Source of the DNA: Phycisphaerales bacterium
GTDB taxonomy: Bacteria; Planctomycetota; Phycisphaerae; Phycisphaerales; SM1A02
Length of the DNA stretch: 35,602 nucleotides
Assembly: GCA_009691805.1 (NCBI GenBank)
Contig: SIAK01000021.1
Coordinates: 1 to 35,602, forward strand
Direction: 5' to 3'
Made by a program: the position numbers and the translations under genes. The notes under the pieces were generated by a model that was not told where the DNA came from, made no database searches, and was given only the letters and a program-made list of their open reading frames with translations. Below, piece after piece: positions 23,080 to 31,656 of this stretch (within the stretch, counting starts at the first letter, position 1; each line of letters starts with the position of its first letter).

Positions 23080-24912
23080 TCACGAATGCGTGCCCCACGA
23101 TTGCGCCCAACTTGCCACAGCCATCCTTCGCTCGGATGGGCTCTTCGGCAGCACGAGAGCGCGACCGCGCGCGTCAAAGAAGATGCCAACCGCACCACCC
23201 TTCACACGACGCGTGACTGCCTTGCCAGAACCTGCGCCAAGATCAAAGCCCTTCTCAGGATCGACGGTCACTTCCACCTCGCCACCGTTTGGAACACGCA
23301 CGAGCGCGACGTCTCCACACGCAAGACTTCCCGCAGCCTGCACAGCGCCGCTCACTTTGTATCGGAAGCACGGCTTGCCCCATCGCGCTTCGCCGCGCGC
23401 TGCCACGCACCAACCAAGGCGCACGAGGCAATCGCGTTCGAAGACTTCCATCGCCGCTTGCGGATGCACGCTTGCGAGCACGCCGAGGTGCGGCATCATG
23501 AAGATCGAGTCTTTCGCGAGCTCGGTGAACCCTTGCGGCTCGAAACTATCGATGAGCATCGCCGCGGTTTGCTCGAGTTTCGGCGCATGCGAGAGCACTC
23601 CACCGCTCGCGACCAAAAGTCCAAGCCGCATGTCATCGACAATCGTGTCCACCCCACCTTGTTCGAAGAGATCGCCGACCGTGCGCTGTTTCTGCACACC
23701 TTTGAGCTTAGTCGCGAAATCTTTGTGCTGCTGATACGCCAATCGCAACGCCTCACGCGCGACCGCTTGCTCGAAGACAAGCGCGTCAATGCTTTCAGGA
23801 ATCGTCGTTGGACGAATCATCTTGTTCTTCACACGATTGCGAAGCTCGCGCTCGTCCATCTCAAGATGCACCCACCGCAAGACTTGATCCATGCCCGCTT
23901 CCGCGCACACATTGGAGATCGAGTAACTCATGCCGAGGTTCGCACTCACGGTGCGATTGAACATGCCATCAAAGACGCTGAACACATCCGTCGTCGCGCC
24001 GCCAATATCAACGCACACCGCGTTCACGTTGTCGCGTGCTGCGATGCGTTGCAGAATGTCGCCCACTGCACCAGGCGTCGGCATGATCGGTGCATCCGAC
24101 ATCGCCATGAGTCGTTCATACCCAGGAGCGTGCGCCATCACGTGTTCCAAGAACACATCGTGAATGCGATCGCGCGCTGGGCCAAGGTTTTCCAATTCAA
24201 GCGTGGGACGAAGATTTTCCACCACGGAAAGATCAAATCCAGTCGCGAAGATTTCCTGCACGCGCGGCGCAGCGTCACGATTTCCCGCGAAAATCACGGG
24301 CAGCGCGTAGTCACTACCAAATCGCGGACGCGGTTTCGCGGGCGCGATGAGTTCGGCGATCTGCACTACTTGTTGCACGTTGCCACCATCCGTGCCGCCT
24401 GAAATGAGCACCATGTCAGGGCGCAATTCGCGAATGCGTTGAATCTGTTCGTGCGGTCGACGACGATCATTCGCAGCAATCGTCTCCATCACAATCGCAC
24501 CCGCACCGAGCGCGGCACGCTTCGCGCTTGCCGCTGTCATTTGCGCGACAACGCCAGCGACAACCATTTGCAGTCCGCCGCCCGCGCTTGATGTGGAGAT
24601 GTAGAGATCGCAACCGTGCGGATCACTTGCACTCGTTCGGCGAATGATGCCACCGTCGGCATCCATGAAGTTTCTTCCCGCGAGCTCGCCGACTTCCGTA
24701 AGCGCATTCACAACACCGATCGTGACATCCGCGAATGGCTCCTCCACGGTCGTTGGTGCTTCGCCGCGCTGCGTCTGCGAATACGAGCCGTCACTCTGTC
24801 GCTCGATGAGGATGGCTTTCGTCGTCGTCGATCCGCAATCTGTCGCGAGAATAATGCTGATCTTGGCTGGGTCAATCGGCGAGTATGCACGTGTGTGGGA
24901 TTGCGCAGACAT
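23080..24912 (-). CDS. glutamate mutase L-like protein (MutL, ASKHA ATPase fold)
   Basis: A 610-residue protein of the glutamate mutase L family, named for a gene beside B12-dependent glutamate mutase in clostridia; its exact activity is unsettled. It has ASKHA (actin/hexokinase) nucleotide-binding motifs: phosphate-1 ATDCGSTTTKAIL (about 23-35) and phosphate-2 VDIGGATTDVFS (about 300-311), with ISTSSAGGGLQMVVAG and LISGGTDGGNVQQV between. The C-terminal 100 residues are strand-rich. No mutase subunit (MutE/MutS/GlmES) is in the window. It is the first gene of the six-gene minus-strand operon. The start at 24912 puts the first motif at residue 23; longer in-frame starts overlap the divergent gene. 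The neighbourhood points to an ATPase driving or regulating a membrane complex, not to amino-acid fermentation. Confidence 0.88.
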   Translation of the reverse strand: MSAQSHTRAYSPIDPAKISIILATDCGSTTTKAILIERQSDGSYSQTQRGEAPTTVEEPFADVTIGVVNALTEVGELAGRNFMDADGGIIRRTSASDPHGCDLYISTSSAGGGLQMVVAGVVAQMTAASAKRAALGAGAIVMETIAANDRRRPHEQIQRIRELRPDMVLISGGTDGGNVQQVVQIAELIAPAKPRPRFGSDYALPVIFAGNRDAAPRVQEIFATGFDLSVVENLRPTLELENLGPARDRIHDVFLEHVMAHAPGYERLMAMSDAPIMPTPGAVGDILQRIAARDNVNAVCVDIGGATTDVFSVFDGMFNRTVSANLGMSYSISNVCAEAGMDQVLRWVHLEMDERELRNRVKNKMIRPTTIPESIDALVFEQAVAREALRLAYQQHKDFATKLKGVQKQRTVGDLFEQGGVDTIVDDMRLGLLVASGGVLSHAPKLEQTAAMLIDSFEPQGFTELAKDSIFMMPHLGVLASVHPQAAMEVFERDCLVRLGWCVAARGEARWGKPCFRYKVSGAVQAAGSLACGDVALVRVPNGGEVEVTVDPEKGFDLGAGSGKAVTRRVKGGAVGIFFDARGRALVLPKSPSERRMAVASWAQSWGTHS

Positions 24913-24982
24913 AGGGTGAAGTGGCAGTATGACTCCAAATGCGCACTTGCGTAACGATCGGGATGCAGTCATCCTCTCGCGC

Positions 24983-25438
24983 ATGCCCTCAAGTCCAAAG
25001 CCTGTCTGCGCCGCGACTCTCGCGTGGCGCGTGTGGCCCGCGCGCGAGTGGCCCCTCCGCACGCTTCTTGCGACCGCAATCATCACTGGATTGGCGATTG
25101 CGTCTGCGCTGCTCTTTGCGTCAAGCACCGCAGCCGGTGTCGCCGTCGGCGCGCTCCTGCTCGCGAACATCAGATTCTTCTGCCCAAGCAACTACGAGGT
25201 GGATGCGGAGTCCATCACACTCTCGGGACTCTTCGGCACTCGCAAACTTGCGCTCGAGGACATTCGCCTGAGTCGCTTCGACGCGCAAGGCGGTCTGCTT
25301 TCCGAACGAACTCGCCCCGGACCGTTCGCAAACCTTCGCGGCTTGCCGCTGCTCTTTCCGCGTGAAGGCGGCGCGATGATCGCCCACTCACTCAAGCAAC
25401 AGCTCGCGCAACATGCTCGGGAGAAGAGCACGCCATGA
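24983..25438 (+). CDS. small membrane protein with C-terminal beta domain
   Basis: A protein of 151 residues from the ATG at 24983. Two adjacent hydrophobic segments (LLATAIITGLAIASALLF and TAAGVAVGALLLANIRFF) form a membrane hairpin, followed by a strand-rich part (YEVDAESITLSGLFGTRKLA, LEDIRLSRFDAQGG) that looks like the bacterial PH-like domains behind membrane hairpins, though this is only a pattern match. The earlier in-frame ATG at 24929 would leave just 16 nt to the divergent MutL-like gene, too little for two promoters, so 24983 is preferred; no Shine-Dalgarno site supports either. It overlaps the next gene by 4 nt. Confidence 0.7.
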   Translation: MPSSPKPVCAATLAWRVWPAREWPLRTLLATAIITGLAIASALLFASSTAAGVAVGALLLANIRFFCPSNYEVDAESITLSGLFGTRKLALEDIRLSRFDAQGGLLSERTRPGPFANLRGLPLLFPREGGAMIAHSLKQQLAQHAREKSTP

Positions 25439-25794
25439 GTTCGTGGAAACAATCTTTGCGCCGCGCGTTCGCGCTTGATGACGGAACAAAGTGCGAGCCA
25501 GATCCACACGAACGCGAAGTGCTCACGCGGCTTGCGGACGAGATAGCCAAACGCGAACTCACAGGTCCCGCACTCGCATTTCTGGAAATGTCTCGACCGC
25601 TCAACGGCGTATCGAGCGCGGCGCTGCATTTCTTCACGCCGATTGCGTCAGTGCTCGCAAGCCCCGTCGCGTTGAAGCGATTCGCAGAGTTCCTCGAGAA
25701 ACGCGGCTCGATGGATGTGCTCTGCCAGATGCTCGAAGATGCAGAGCAACGCGTCCACGCCGCGCGCGAAACTCCTCCTACTCCGCCAACCTAA
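25435..25794 (+). CDS. small conserved-looking cytosolic protein
   Basis: A 119-residue hydrophilic, largely helical protein without signal peptide. Its core, ELTGPALAFLEMSRPLNGVS and AALHFFTPIASVLASP, resembles short proteins I recall from planctomycetes and Chloroflexota with a PALxFLExxRPLxxxxxxAxxFFxP pattern; no function is known to me. The ATG overlaps the stop of the preceding membrane protein (ATGA), so the two are translationally coupled. Together they are transcribed divergently from the MutL-like operon and may belong functionally to it. The 3' end overlaps the convergent chemoreceptor gene by 17 bp. Confidence 0.78.
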   Translation: MSSWKQSLRRAFALDDGTKCEPDPHEREVLTRLADEIAKRELTGPALAFLEMSRPLNGVSSAALHFFTPIASVLASPVALKRFAEFLEKRGSMDVLCQMLEDAEQRVHAARETPPTPPT

Positions 25795-27865
25795 ACGCCT
25801 GCATGTTTTCTCGCAGCGTGACGCTAGTGCGCTGCAGGTCCTGCGCGGTCTTGCCAAACTCTCCTGCGCTCTCCACCGTGCGCCGAGCTGCGTCGACGAG
25901 TGAAGACATCGAATCAGAGATACTCGCCGCGCCTTCCGATTGGCTCTGCATGCCCGCGGACACCGTACGGAAACGATCGGCATTCGCCGCCACTTGCTCA
26001 ATGATCTCGCCCATCTGTCGACTCGTGCGGACCACTTCATCGACACCACGACGAACCTTCTCGCTGAAGCGATCCATTTCCATCACGCCCGCGCCCACCG
26101 CGGACTGCATCTCACGAACAATCTCCTCGATGTCCACAGTCGCGCCAGCGGTTTGATCCGCGAGTCGTCGAATCTCGCGCGCGACGACAAGGAATCCGCG
26201 TCCGTGTTCGCCGGCTTTTTCCGCTTCAATCGCAGCGTTGACGGACAAGAGATTCGTTTGATCTGCAACTTTCGCAATCGTTGTGACCACTGCGTTGATA
26301 GCGCCCGCGCGCTCACTGATGGCGGCGAGCTTCGCGGCAATCGAAGTCGTCGCGCTCTGCAATTCACGCATCGTCCCATCCACTGCGGTAAGACCACTGC
26401 GTCCATCGTTCGCTGTGTGCGCCGTTCGCTCAACCGCGCGATCGACATCCGCCATCGTGCGTGAAAGCTCTGTCCCTGTCGCAGAAATCTGACGCGTCGC
26501 TGCTGCAATCTGACTCGTAGATTCGCCGAACGCTTGCGAGATCATCTGTTGTTCGCGACTCGTCGCTGAGAGTTCAATCGCCGAAGAATCCAGCGTGATG
26601 CCTGCACCCTTGACTGCGGTCATCAGCGCGTTCAGATTCGTCTGCATGCGACCAAGGTTGCGTAGGAGCACGCCCGCTTCATCACGGCTCTCACTCGTTG
26701 GCACTGCGGTGCGCAGATCTCCCTGCGCGATGTGCTGCGCGGCGCGCGCTGCGAGACGAAGTTGCGCGGCTGTGCGCACCGCAATCCATCCGATGAGCGC
26801 GACGGCCGCGGAGATCGCAAGCACGAACGAGATGCCGGTCTGCCATGCTGCGGCGTGCGCATCAGCGAGCACCTCCGATTCAGGTTTCGTCAACACCAGC
26901 GTCCAATCACCCGCGGGAATCTTGACCGCAGCGGCGAAGTATCGCTCGTGCGACTGAGGATCCTCGACAATTTTCAAGACTCCCTCCTCCGTCGCGACGC
27001 TGATCAAAGGTTGCACCAGCCATGCAAGTCTGCTGCCCGCCACGCTCGTGGTTCGAAGATTTGGGAGCGCACCCTTCGGGAGCTCGGCACCAACCGACGC
27101 ATCGGTCGACGCAACAACATAACGACCACGACCCGAAATCAGATACGCCAGCGCTCCGCTTGCTTCAGCACTCTCGCGCACCTTCGTGTCAAGCTTGTCA
27201 AGCGCGCGATCAACCGCGCCCACGCCCTTGAATTTTCCATCAATGACGATGGGATACGCGGCTTCCACGATGAGTTGACCGTCATAGACATACGGCTCTG
27301 TCACCAGTGTGCGCGCGATGCCCGACTGTGCAAAGTCTCGACGAACGCCGTCGTAATAGAGACTCGTGTCGTAATCAACAAGTTGTTTCACGCTAATCGC
27401 GTCGCTCTTGCGCCAATCGCGAAACGGGTACGCGATGAATCGACCCGATGGTTCCATCCACTCCTTCGGATCTCCCGCAGCGAGCGCGGAAGCATCGTTG
27501 CCATCCGCGTTGGGTTCGTAACACACATACGCCGCCGTCACATTTTCATCTGCACCCAGCATCGCTTTGTTGACTTCGACCGTGAGCGCTCGCTTCCCAA
27601 ACAGCGCACTCGCTTGCTGCCGCGCGATTGATTCCGCAAGTTCCATCGCGCGTTCGTTGGATGTTTCCACCTTCGCGGCAGCGATGTTGGCACTCCGGAG
27701 CAAACTCTCTTCGCCAATGACCCGCATGTTGCCGAAGGTCTCGAGTGTCTGCCAAGCAAGCAGCGATCCGAGCAAGAGTGTTGCGGGCAGCACGCCTAAG
27801 GTCAGCAAGCGACCGGCGAGAGTTTGATAGAAGCGGATACGCTCGGTTTCGCGGACACTTTCCAT
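25778..27865 (-). CDS. methyl-accepting chemotaxis protein, WspA-like
   Basis: A 695-residue transmembrane chemoreceptor. Order: a short cytosolic start, span 1 (about 19-40, LLTLGVLPATLLLGSLLAW), a periplasmic dCache-like sensor (to about 340; VTEPYVYDGQLIVEAAYPIV, GRGRYVVASTDASVGAELP), span 2 (about 343-365, TGISFVLAISAAVALIGWI), HAMP, and a long signalling coiled coil. The tip reads VADQTNLLSVNAAIEAEKAG, EHGRGFLVVAREIRRLADQT, with downstream EMQSAVGAGVMEMDRFSEKV. This matches the signature of WspA, the surface-sensing receptor of a chemosensory system that controls c-di-GMP, more closely than flagellar receptors. No CheA, CheW or CheR is in the window, so partners must lie elsewhere. AGAGG lies upstream of the ATG at 27865; longer in-frame starts lie in the shared intergenic region. 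Confidence 0.92.
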   Translation of the reverse strand: MESVRETERIRFYQTLAGRLLTLGVLPATLLLGSLLAWQTLETFGNMRVIGEESLLRSANIAAAKVETSNERAMELAESIARQQASALFGKRALTVEVNKAMLGADENVTAAYVCYEPNADGNDASALAAGDPKEWMEPSGRFIAYPFRDWRKSDAISVKQLVDYDTSLYYDGVRRDFAQSGIARTLVTEPYVYDGQLIVEAAYPIVIDGKFKGVGAVDRALDKLDTKVRESAEASGALAYLISGRGRYVVASTDASVGAELPKGALPNLRTTSVAGSRLAWLVQPLISVATEEGVLKIVEDPQSHERYFAAAVKIPAGDWTLVLTKPESEVLADAHAAAWQTGISFVLAISAAVALIGWIAVRTAAQLRLAARAAQHIAQGDLRTAVPTSESRDEAGVLLRNLGRMQTNLNALMTAVKGAGITLDSSAIELSATSREQQMISQAFGESTSQIAAATRQISATGTELSRTMADVDRAVERTAHTANDGRSGLTAVDGTMRELQSATTSIAAKLAAISERAGAINAVVTTIAKVADQTNLLSVNAAIEAEKAGEHGRGFLVVAREIRRLADQTAGATVDIEEIVREMQSAVGAGVMEMDRFSEKVRRGVDEVVRTSRQMGEIIEQVAANADRFRTVSAGMQSQSEGAASISDSMSSLVDAARRTVESAGEFGKTAQDLQRTSVTLRENMQAFRLAE

Positions 27866-27904
27866 GATAAATCCTCTGTCAGACGGCGAAGGCGAATGGT
27901 ACGG

Positions 27905-27928
27905 GATGCGGAGCATGCGCCCCGCATC
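27905..27928. promoter_or_regulatory. inverted repeat between divergent chemoreceptor and haaO genes
   Basis: GATGCGG (27905-27911) and CCGCATC (27922-27928) form perfect 7-bp arms around a 10-nt centre that itself contains GCATGC. It lies in the 111-nt gap between the two divergent start codons, about 50 nt upstream of haaO. An operator for either gene is possible; in GC-rich DNA such repeats also arise by chance. Confidence 0.3.
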
Positions 27929-27976
27929 GGCCGGAGAGACTTCCCTTTCGAAGTAGGTGTCCTTACCATCCGCGCT

Positions 27977-28570
27977 ATGAACAGCGCGCACGCACCCGCG
28001 ACGAGCACGAATCCCGACAACCCTGATGAAATGAACGGATGGGGACCAGAAGGCGGAGTGCAGTCACCGTTTCATTTGCTGAACTGGGTCATGGCGAATC
28101 GTGCGCATTTCAAGCCGCCGGTGGCGAACAAGTATCTCTATTCAGGCCGCGACTTCTTCGTGATGATCATCGTCGGTCCCAACGCGCGTAACGATTTTCA
28201 TCAGGTCGACAGTGAAGAGTTCTTCCTGCAAATCAAAGGCGACATCATTGTCAAGACGATTGAAAACGGATGCGTGCGCAACAACATCGTGAAAGAGGGA
28301 GAGGTCTTCTTCATCCCGCCCAATGTGATTCATTCGCCGCAGCGTGGACCCGACACGATCGGTCTCGTCGTGGAGCGCCGCCGACCTGAGGGTGAGCCTG
28401 AGCACATCATGTTCTTCTGCGAGAAATGCGAGGCGCTGGTCTACGACAAGGTGTTCAACTGCAAGGACATCGTTGTGCACTTTGCGCGCGCGATGCATGA
28501 GTTCTGGGCTGACACGGCGCTGTGTACCTGCAAGAAGTGTGGGCACGTGATCACAAAGCCGCCCATGTGA
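27977..28570 (+). CDS. haaO: 3-hydroxyanthranilate 3,4-dioxygenase
   Basis: This enzyme opens the ring of 3-hydroxyanthranilate to 2-amino-3-carboxymuconate semialdehyde (ACMS). The 197-residue cupin protein has the iron-binding set NDFHQVDSEEFFLQIKGD and the later VIHSPQRG, GRDFFVMIIVGPNARND in the substrate pocket, and the C-terminal rubredoxin-like site typical of bacterial and fungal members, with CEKC and CKKC pairs. The start at 27977 is used; an inner ATG at 28031 (MNGWGPEGG) would remove 18 low-complexity residues. It feeds ACMSD, about 2 kb downstream on the same strand, and the pathway is interrupted only by the opposite-strand kup gene, whose stop lies 22 nt away. Confidence 0.95.
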   Translation: MNSAHAPATSTNPDNPDEMNGWGPEGGVQSPFHLLNWVMANRAHFKPPVANKYLYSGRDFFVMIIVGPNARNDFHQVDSEEFFLQIKGDIIVKTIENGCVRNNIVKEGEVFFIPPNVIHSPQRGPDTIGLVVERRRPEGEPEHIMFFCEKCEALVYDKVFNCKDIVVHFARAMHEFWADTALCTCKKCGHVITKPPM

Positions 28571-28592
28571 TGACTGCTCGATCAGCGCGAAA

Positions 28593-30524
28593 TCACAGTT
28601 CCACTTGAGAACCGAAGTCGACAACGCGTGATGGCGGAAGATTGAACGAGCGCGTCGCATCGGTTGCGTTGCGCGAGAGTGCTGCGAACAATCGCTTGCG
28701 CCACCGCGCCATCTTTGCAGGACCGGTTGGCAACACTTGCGTACGACGCGTGAAGTACGTGGTCTGCTCTGGGTTGAATTCAAATCCGGGTGCGCGCGTA
28801 CGCTCGAGGAATCGCGGGATATTCGGGCTTTCCATGAATCCGCAGCGCGCCGTGATCTTCCACACGCCATCGGGCAGCCACTCGACACGCACCTGTCGCC
28901 AAGGCGGCACGACCGGGAGAGACGAAGAGATAATCGTGAGCAACACGATCTGGCGATGCACCACATGCGCGTGTTCGACGAAATGCTTCAACGCAATCGG
29001 AGTGCTGTAGTTGGTTGTCAGAAACACAGCTGTGCCATCGACGCGAGGCGTGAGGTCATCCCACAACGCACCGAGGAAATCATGAATCGACTGGCTGTCT
29101 TCCGCGATGCGCTTGCCGAGATGGAAACTCCCTTGCACCCATGTCGCCATCACGATGAATGCCCCAAGCGCGATCGCGAGCGCGAACCAACCTCCCGAAA
29201 GCACCTTGATTGCATTCGCGGCAAAGAGCAGAAGGTCGACGGAGAGGAACGCGCCTCCCATGAGCAAGACCCAAGGTAATCGCCATCGCCAAAGTCGGCG
29301 CGCAACTGTGCAGAAGAGGAATGTCGTCACGCCCATCACTGCAGTCACCGCGATCCCGTATGCAGATGCAAGCGACGACGAGGATGGGAAAAGCAAGACG
29401 GTCACGAGGCAACCGACCAACATGAGGGCGTTGATCGTCGGCAGATAGATCTGTCCTTCATGCTCATCAGAGGTGTGCACGATTTCAAGTCGAGGCAGTA
29501 GATTGAGACGAATCGCTTGTCGCGCCATCGAAAACACACCGCTAATCATCGCTTGACTCGCGATCACTGCAGCGCAGGTGGACAGCAACACCATCGGAAT
29601 AAGCAGCCCATCTGGCACGAGTTCAAAGAATGGATTGAATCCCTTCGGAAGTGTGCCGTCCACCTTCAGCCTCGAGAGTGCGAGCGCGCCTTGCCCGAAG
29701 TAATTCAGCGTGAGTGCGGGACCGACAAGCAGATACCAAGCAAGGCGAATCGAGCGAATACCGAAATGACCCATGTCGGCATACAGCGCTTCTGCGCCTG
29801 TCACGACCAGCACGACCGCGCTCAACAGAAAGAAACATGCGACCGGATGCGCCCAGATAAGAGCGAATGCGTACATCGGATTGAACGCGCGCAACACAGT
29901 CGTATCCATCGCGATGCCGCGCAATCCCAGCAGCGCAATCACGACAAACCACACGATCATGATGGGACCGAAGAACGATCCAATCCTTCCTGTGCCCCAT
30001 TGTTGCGCGAAGAAAATCGCGACAAGAATAATCATGGTGCTAGGCACAACGGCAACGGACAGCGCGGGGTTGAACACCACGAGACCTTCCATTGCAGAGA
30101 GCACAGACATCGACGGCGTGATGATGCCATCACCAAACAAGAGCCCCGCGCCAAGCACCGCCAGCATCAGGTAGAAGAGCGTGCTGCGTCGAACACCGCG
30201 TGCGAGTCCGCGCGGGATGAGCGAGATCAGCGCAAAGATTCCACCTTCACCGCGATTGGACGCGCGCGTAATCGAGAAGATGTATTTGACATTGACGACG
30301 AAGACGAGCAGCCAAAGCACAAGAGACATCAATCCAAGCACGAACTCTTCGATCGGTTCGCCATGCAATTGCAAGTGCGCAATGCTTTCCTTGATCGCGT
30401 AGAGCGGACTCGTCCCAATGTCACCGAAGACAACTCCCACCGCACCCACAGCAAGTCCGGCGATCCCTGCTTTGGACAGGTTTTCGTGTGAAGAAGCGGT
30501 TGGATGTTCAGGCGGGGTGCTCAC
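28593..30524 (-). CDS. kup: potassium uptake protein Kup
   Basis: A 643-residue potassium/proton symporter of the KUP/HAK/KT family. The signature GDIGTSPLYAIKE lies in the first span after a short hydrophilic tail, followed by about twelve spans, among them LFGDGIITPSMSVLSAMEGL, NYFGQGAL, MISGVFSMARQAIRLNLLPR and YLPTINALMLVGCLVTVLLF, and a C-terminal cytosolic domain of about 180 residues (TAVFLTTNYSTPIALKHFVE). Length is typical. The ATG at 30524 is the only good start; no clear Shine-Dalgarno site is seen. It has no apparent metabolic link to the kynurenine genes on either side and is transcribed against them. Confidence 0.96.
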   Translation of the reverse strand: MSTPPEHPTASSHENLSKAGIAGLAVGAVGVVFGDIGTSPLYAIKESIAHLQLHGEPIEEFVLGLMSLVLWLLVFVVNVKYIFSITRASNRGEGGIFALISLIPRGLARGVRRSTLFYLMLAVLGAGLLFGDGIITPSMSVLSAMEGLVVFNPALSVAVVPSTMIILVAIFFAQQWGTGRIGSFFGPIMIVWFVVIALLGLRGIAMDTTVLRAFNPMYAFALIWAHPVACFFLLSAVVLVVTGAEALYADMGHFGIRSIRLAWYLLVGPALTLNYFGQGALALSRLKVDGTLPKGFNPFFELVPDGLLIPMVLLSTCAAVIASQAMISGVFSMARQAIRLNLLPRLEIVHTSDEHEGQIYLPTINALMLVGCLVTVLLFPSSSSLASAYGIAVTAVMGVTTFLFCTVARRLWRWRLPWVLLMGGAFLSVDLLLFAANAIKVLSGGWFALAIALGAFIVMATWVQGSFHLGKRIAEDSQSIHDFLGALWDDLTPRVDGTAVFLTTNYSTPIALKHFVEHAHVVHRQIVLLTIISSSLPVVPPWRQVRVEWLPDGVWKITARCGFMESPNIPRFLERTRAPGFEFNPEQTTYFTRRTQVLPTGPAKMARWRKRLFAALSRNATDATRSFNLPPSRVVDFGSQVEL

Positions 30525-30556
30525 GGGAAGTCGGGAATGGTACGCATGTTTGCGCT

Positions 30557-30575
30557 CTCGCGGTGCGCCCGCGAG
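30557..30575. repeat. GC-rich hairpin between divergent kup and ACMSD genes
   Basis: CTCGCGG and CCGCGAG form a perfect 7-bp stem with the 5-nt loop TGCGC. It lies 32 nt upstream of the kup start and about 65-80 nt upstream of the ACMSD start. No T run follows in either direction, so it is an operator or 5' UTR candidate rather than a terminator. Confidence 0.35.
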
Positions 30576-30639
30576 GAGTCCGTAACTTCACCTCCTGCAG
30601 CCTAAAGCGGTGTGCAGTCGCCTGATAGCATCCTTGCGC

Positions 30640-31656
30640 GTGCAAGTAGGCTCACTCGATATTCATACGCACATGCTGCCGCCGGAGTGGCCAGATCTCG
30701 CGGCTCGCTATGGCGGCACAAGTTGGCTCACGATAGAACATTGCGGTTGCGACCGAGCGCGGCTCCTCCTTGATGGTCGCGCGTTTCGCGAGATTGAATC
30801 GAATTGCTGGGACCCCGCGCGGCGCATGACGGAATGCGACGCGTGTGCAGTTGGCGCGCAAGTGCTCTCGACCGTCCCTGTCATGTTCATGTATCAGCAG
30901 CCCGCTACGCATGCGCTCGAGCTGCATCGATTCCTCAACGATCATCTTGCGACTGTCGTGCACGCGAATCCAACGCGCTTTACTGCGCTCGGCTGTGTGC
31001 CGATGCAAGAGCCTGATCTTGCGTGCCGAGAACTCGAACGCTGCGTGCTCGAGCTTGGCATGCGTGGCGTGCAGATCGGTTCGAACATCGCGAGTGTGAA
31101 TCTTGATGACAGACGATTCTTCCCCTTCTTCCGTCGCTGCGCGGAACTTGATGTGGGCGTGTTCATCCATCCGTGGAATATGTTTGGTCAATCCGAATTG
31201 CCGAAGTACTGGTTGCCTTGGCTTGTCGGAATGCCCGCTGAAACTGCACGCGCCGCATGCGCGTTGATGATGGGCGGAGTACTCGAACGGCTTCCAACCT
31301 TGCGCGTCTGCCTTGCGCATGGCGGCGGATCCTTGCCGTTCACGATCGGTCGCATCGAGCATGGGTTCACGGAACGTCCTGATCTTTGCGCCGTCGATTG
31401 CGATGTTTCGCCGCGCCAACAACTCGCGCGCTTCTACTTTGACACACTCGTGCATGACGCAGCGGCGCTGCGATATCTCATCGCACTTGCGGGAACAGAT
31501 CGCCTCGCGCTCGGCAGCGACTACCCATTCCCCCTTGGTGAACGACGCCCTGGCGAGCTCATTCGATCACTCCAACTTCCGCAGATCGAAGCAACGCGAC
31601 TCCTAAGAGGCACGGCGCTCGAGTTCCTTGGTCTGCCTGAACTTCCTTCTGTGTGA
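30640..31656 (+). CDS. 2-amino-3-carboxymuconate-6-semialdehyde decarboxylase (ACMSD)
   Basis: ACMSD decarboxylates ACMS to 2-aminomuconate semialdehyde and so diverts it from spontaneous closure to quinolinate. The protein is very close in motif content to animal ACMSD: DIHTHMLPPEWPDL (metal ligands H9 and H11), ENCWDP-like SNCWDPARRM, LSTVPVMF, RGVQIGSNI, VFIHPWNMFG, KYWLPWLVGMPAETARA, VCLAHGGGSLPFTIGRIEHG and LGSDYPFPLGE. The metal-dependent amidohydrolase fold is complete. No ATG precedes the first strand; the GTG at 30640 gives 338 residues, near the 336 of the human enzyme, while TTG 30634 and GTG 30610 are alternatives. Its stop overlaps the first possible kynU start (GTGA). Confidence 0.95.
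   Translation: MQVGSLDIHTHMLPPEWPDLAARYGGTSWLTIEHCGCDRARLLLDGRAFREIESNCWDPARRMTECDACAVGAQVLSTVPVMFMYQQPATHALELHRFLNDHLATVVHANPTRFTALGCVPMQEPDLACRELERCVLELGMRGVQIGSNIASVNLDDRRFFPFFRRCAELDVGVFIHPWNMFGQSELPKYWLPWLVGMPAETARAACALMMGGVLERLPTLRVCLAHGGGSLPFTIGRIEHGFTERPDLCAVDCDVSPRQQLARFYFDTLVHDAAALRYLIALAGTDRLALGSDYPFPLGERRPGELIRSLQLPQIEATRLLRGTALEFLGLPELPSV

Noticed and set aside
22861-24402. 513-codon open frame on the plus strand, opposite the MutL-like gene
   Set aside because: It is a shadow of the minus-strand gene. Its translation is rich in Arg, His and Cys without domain motifs, while the opposite frame has clear ASKHA motifs.
29517-30491. 324-codon open frame on the plus strand opposite kup
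   Set aside because: His/Arg/Gln-rich translation without motifs; kup is unmistakable on the other strand.
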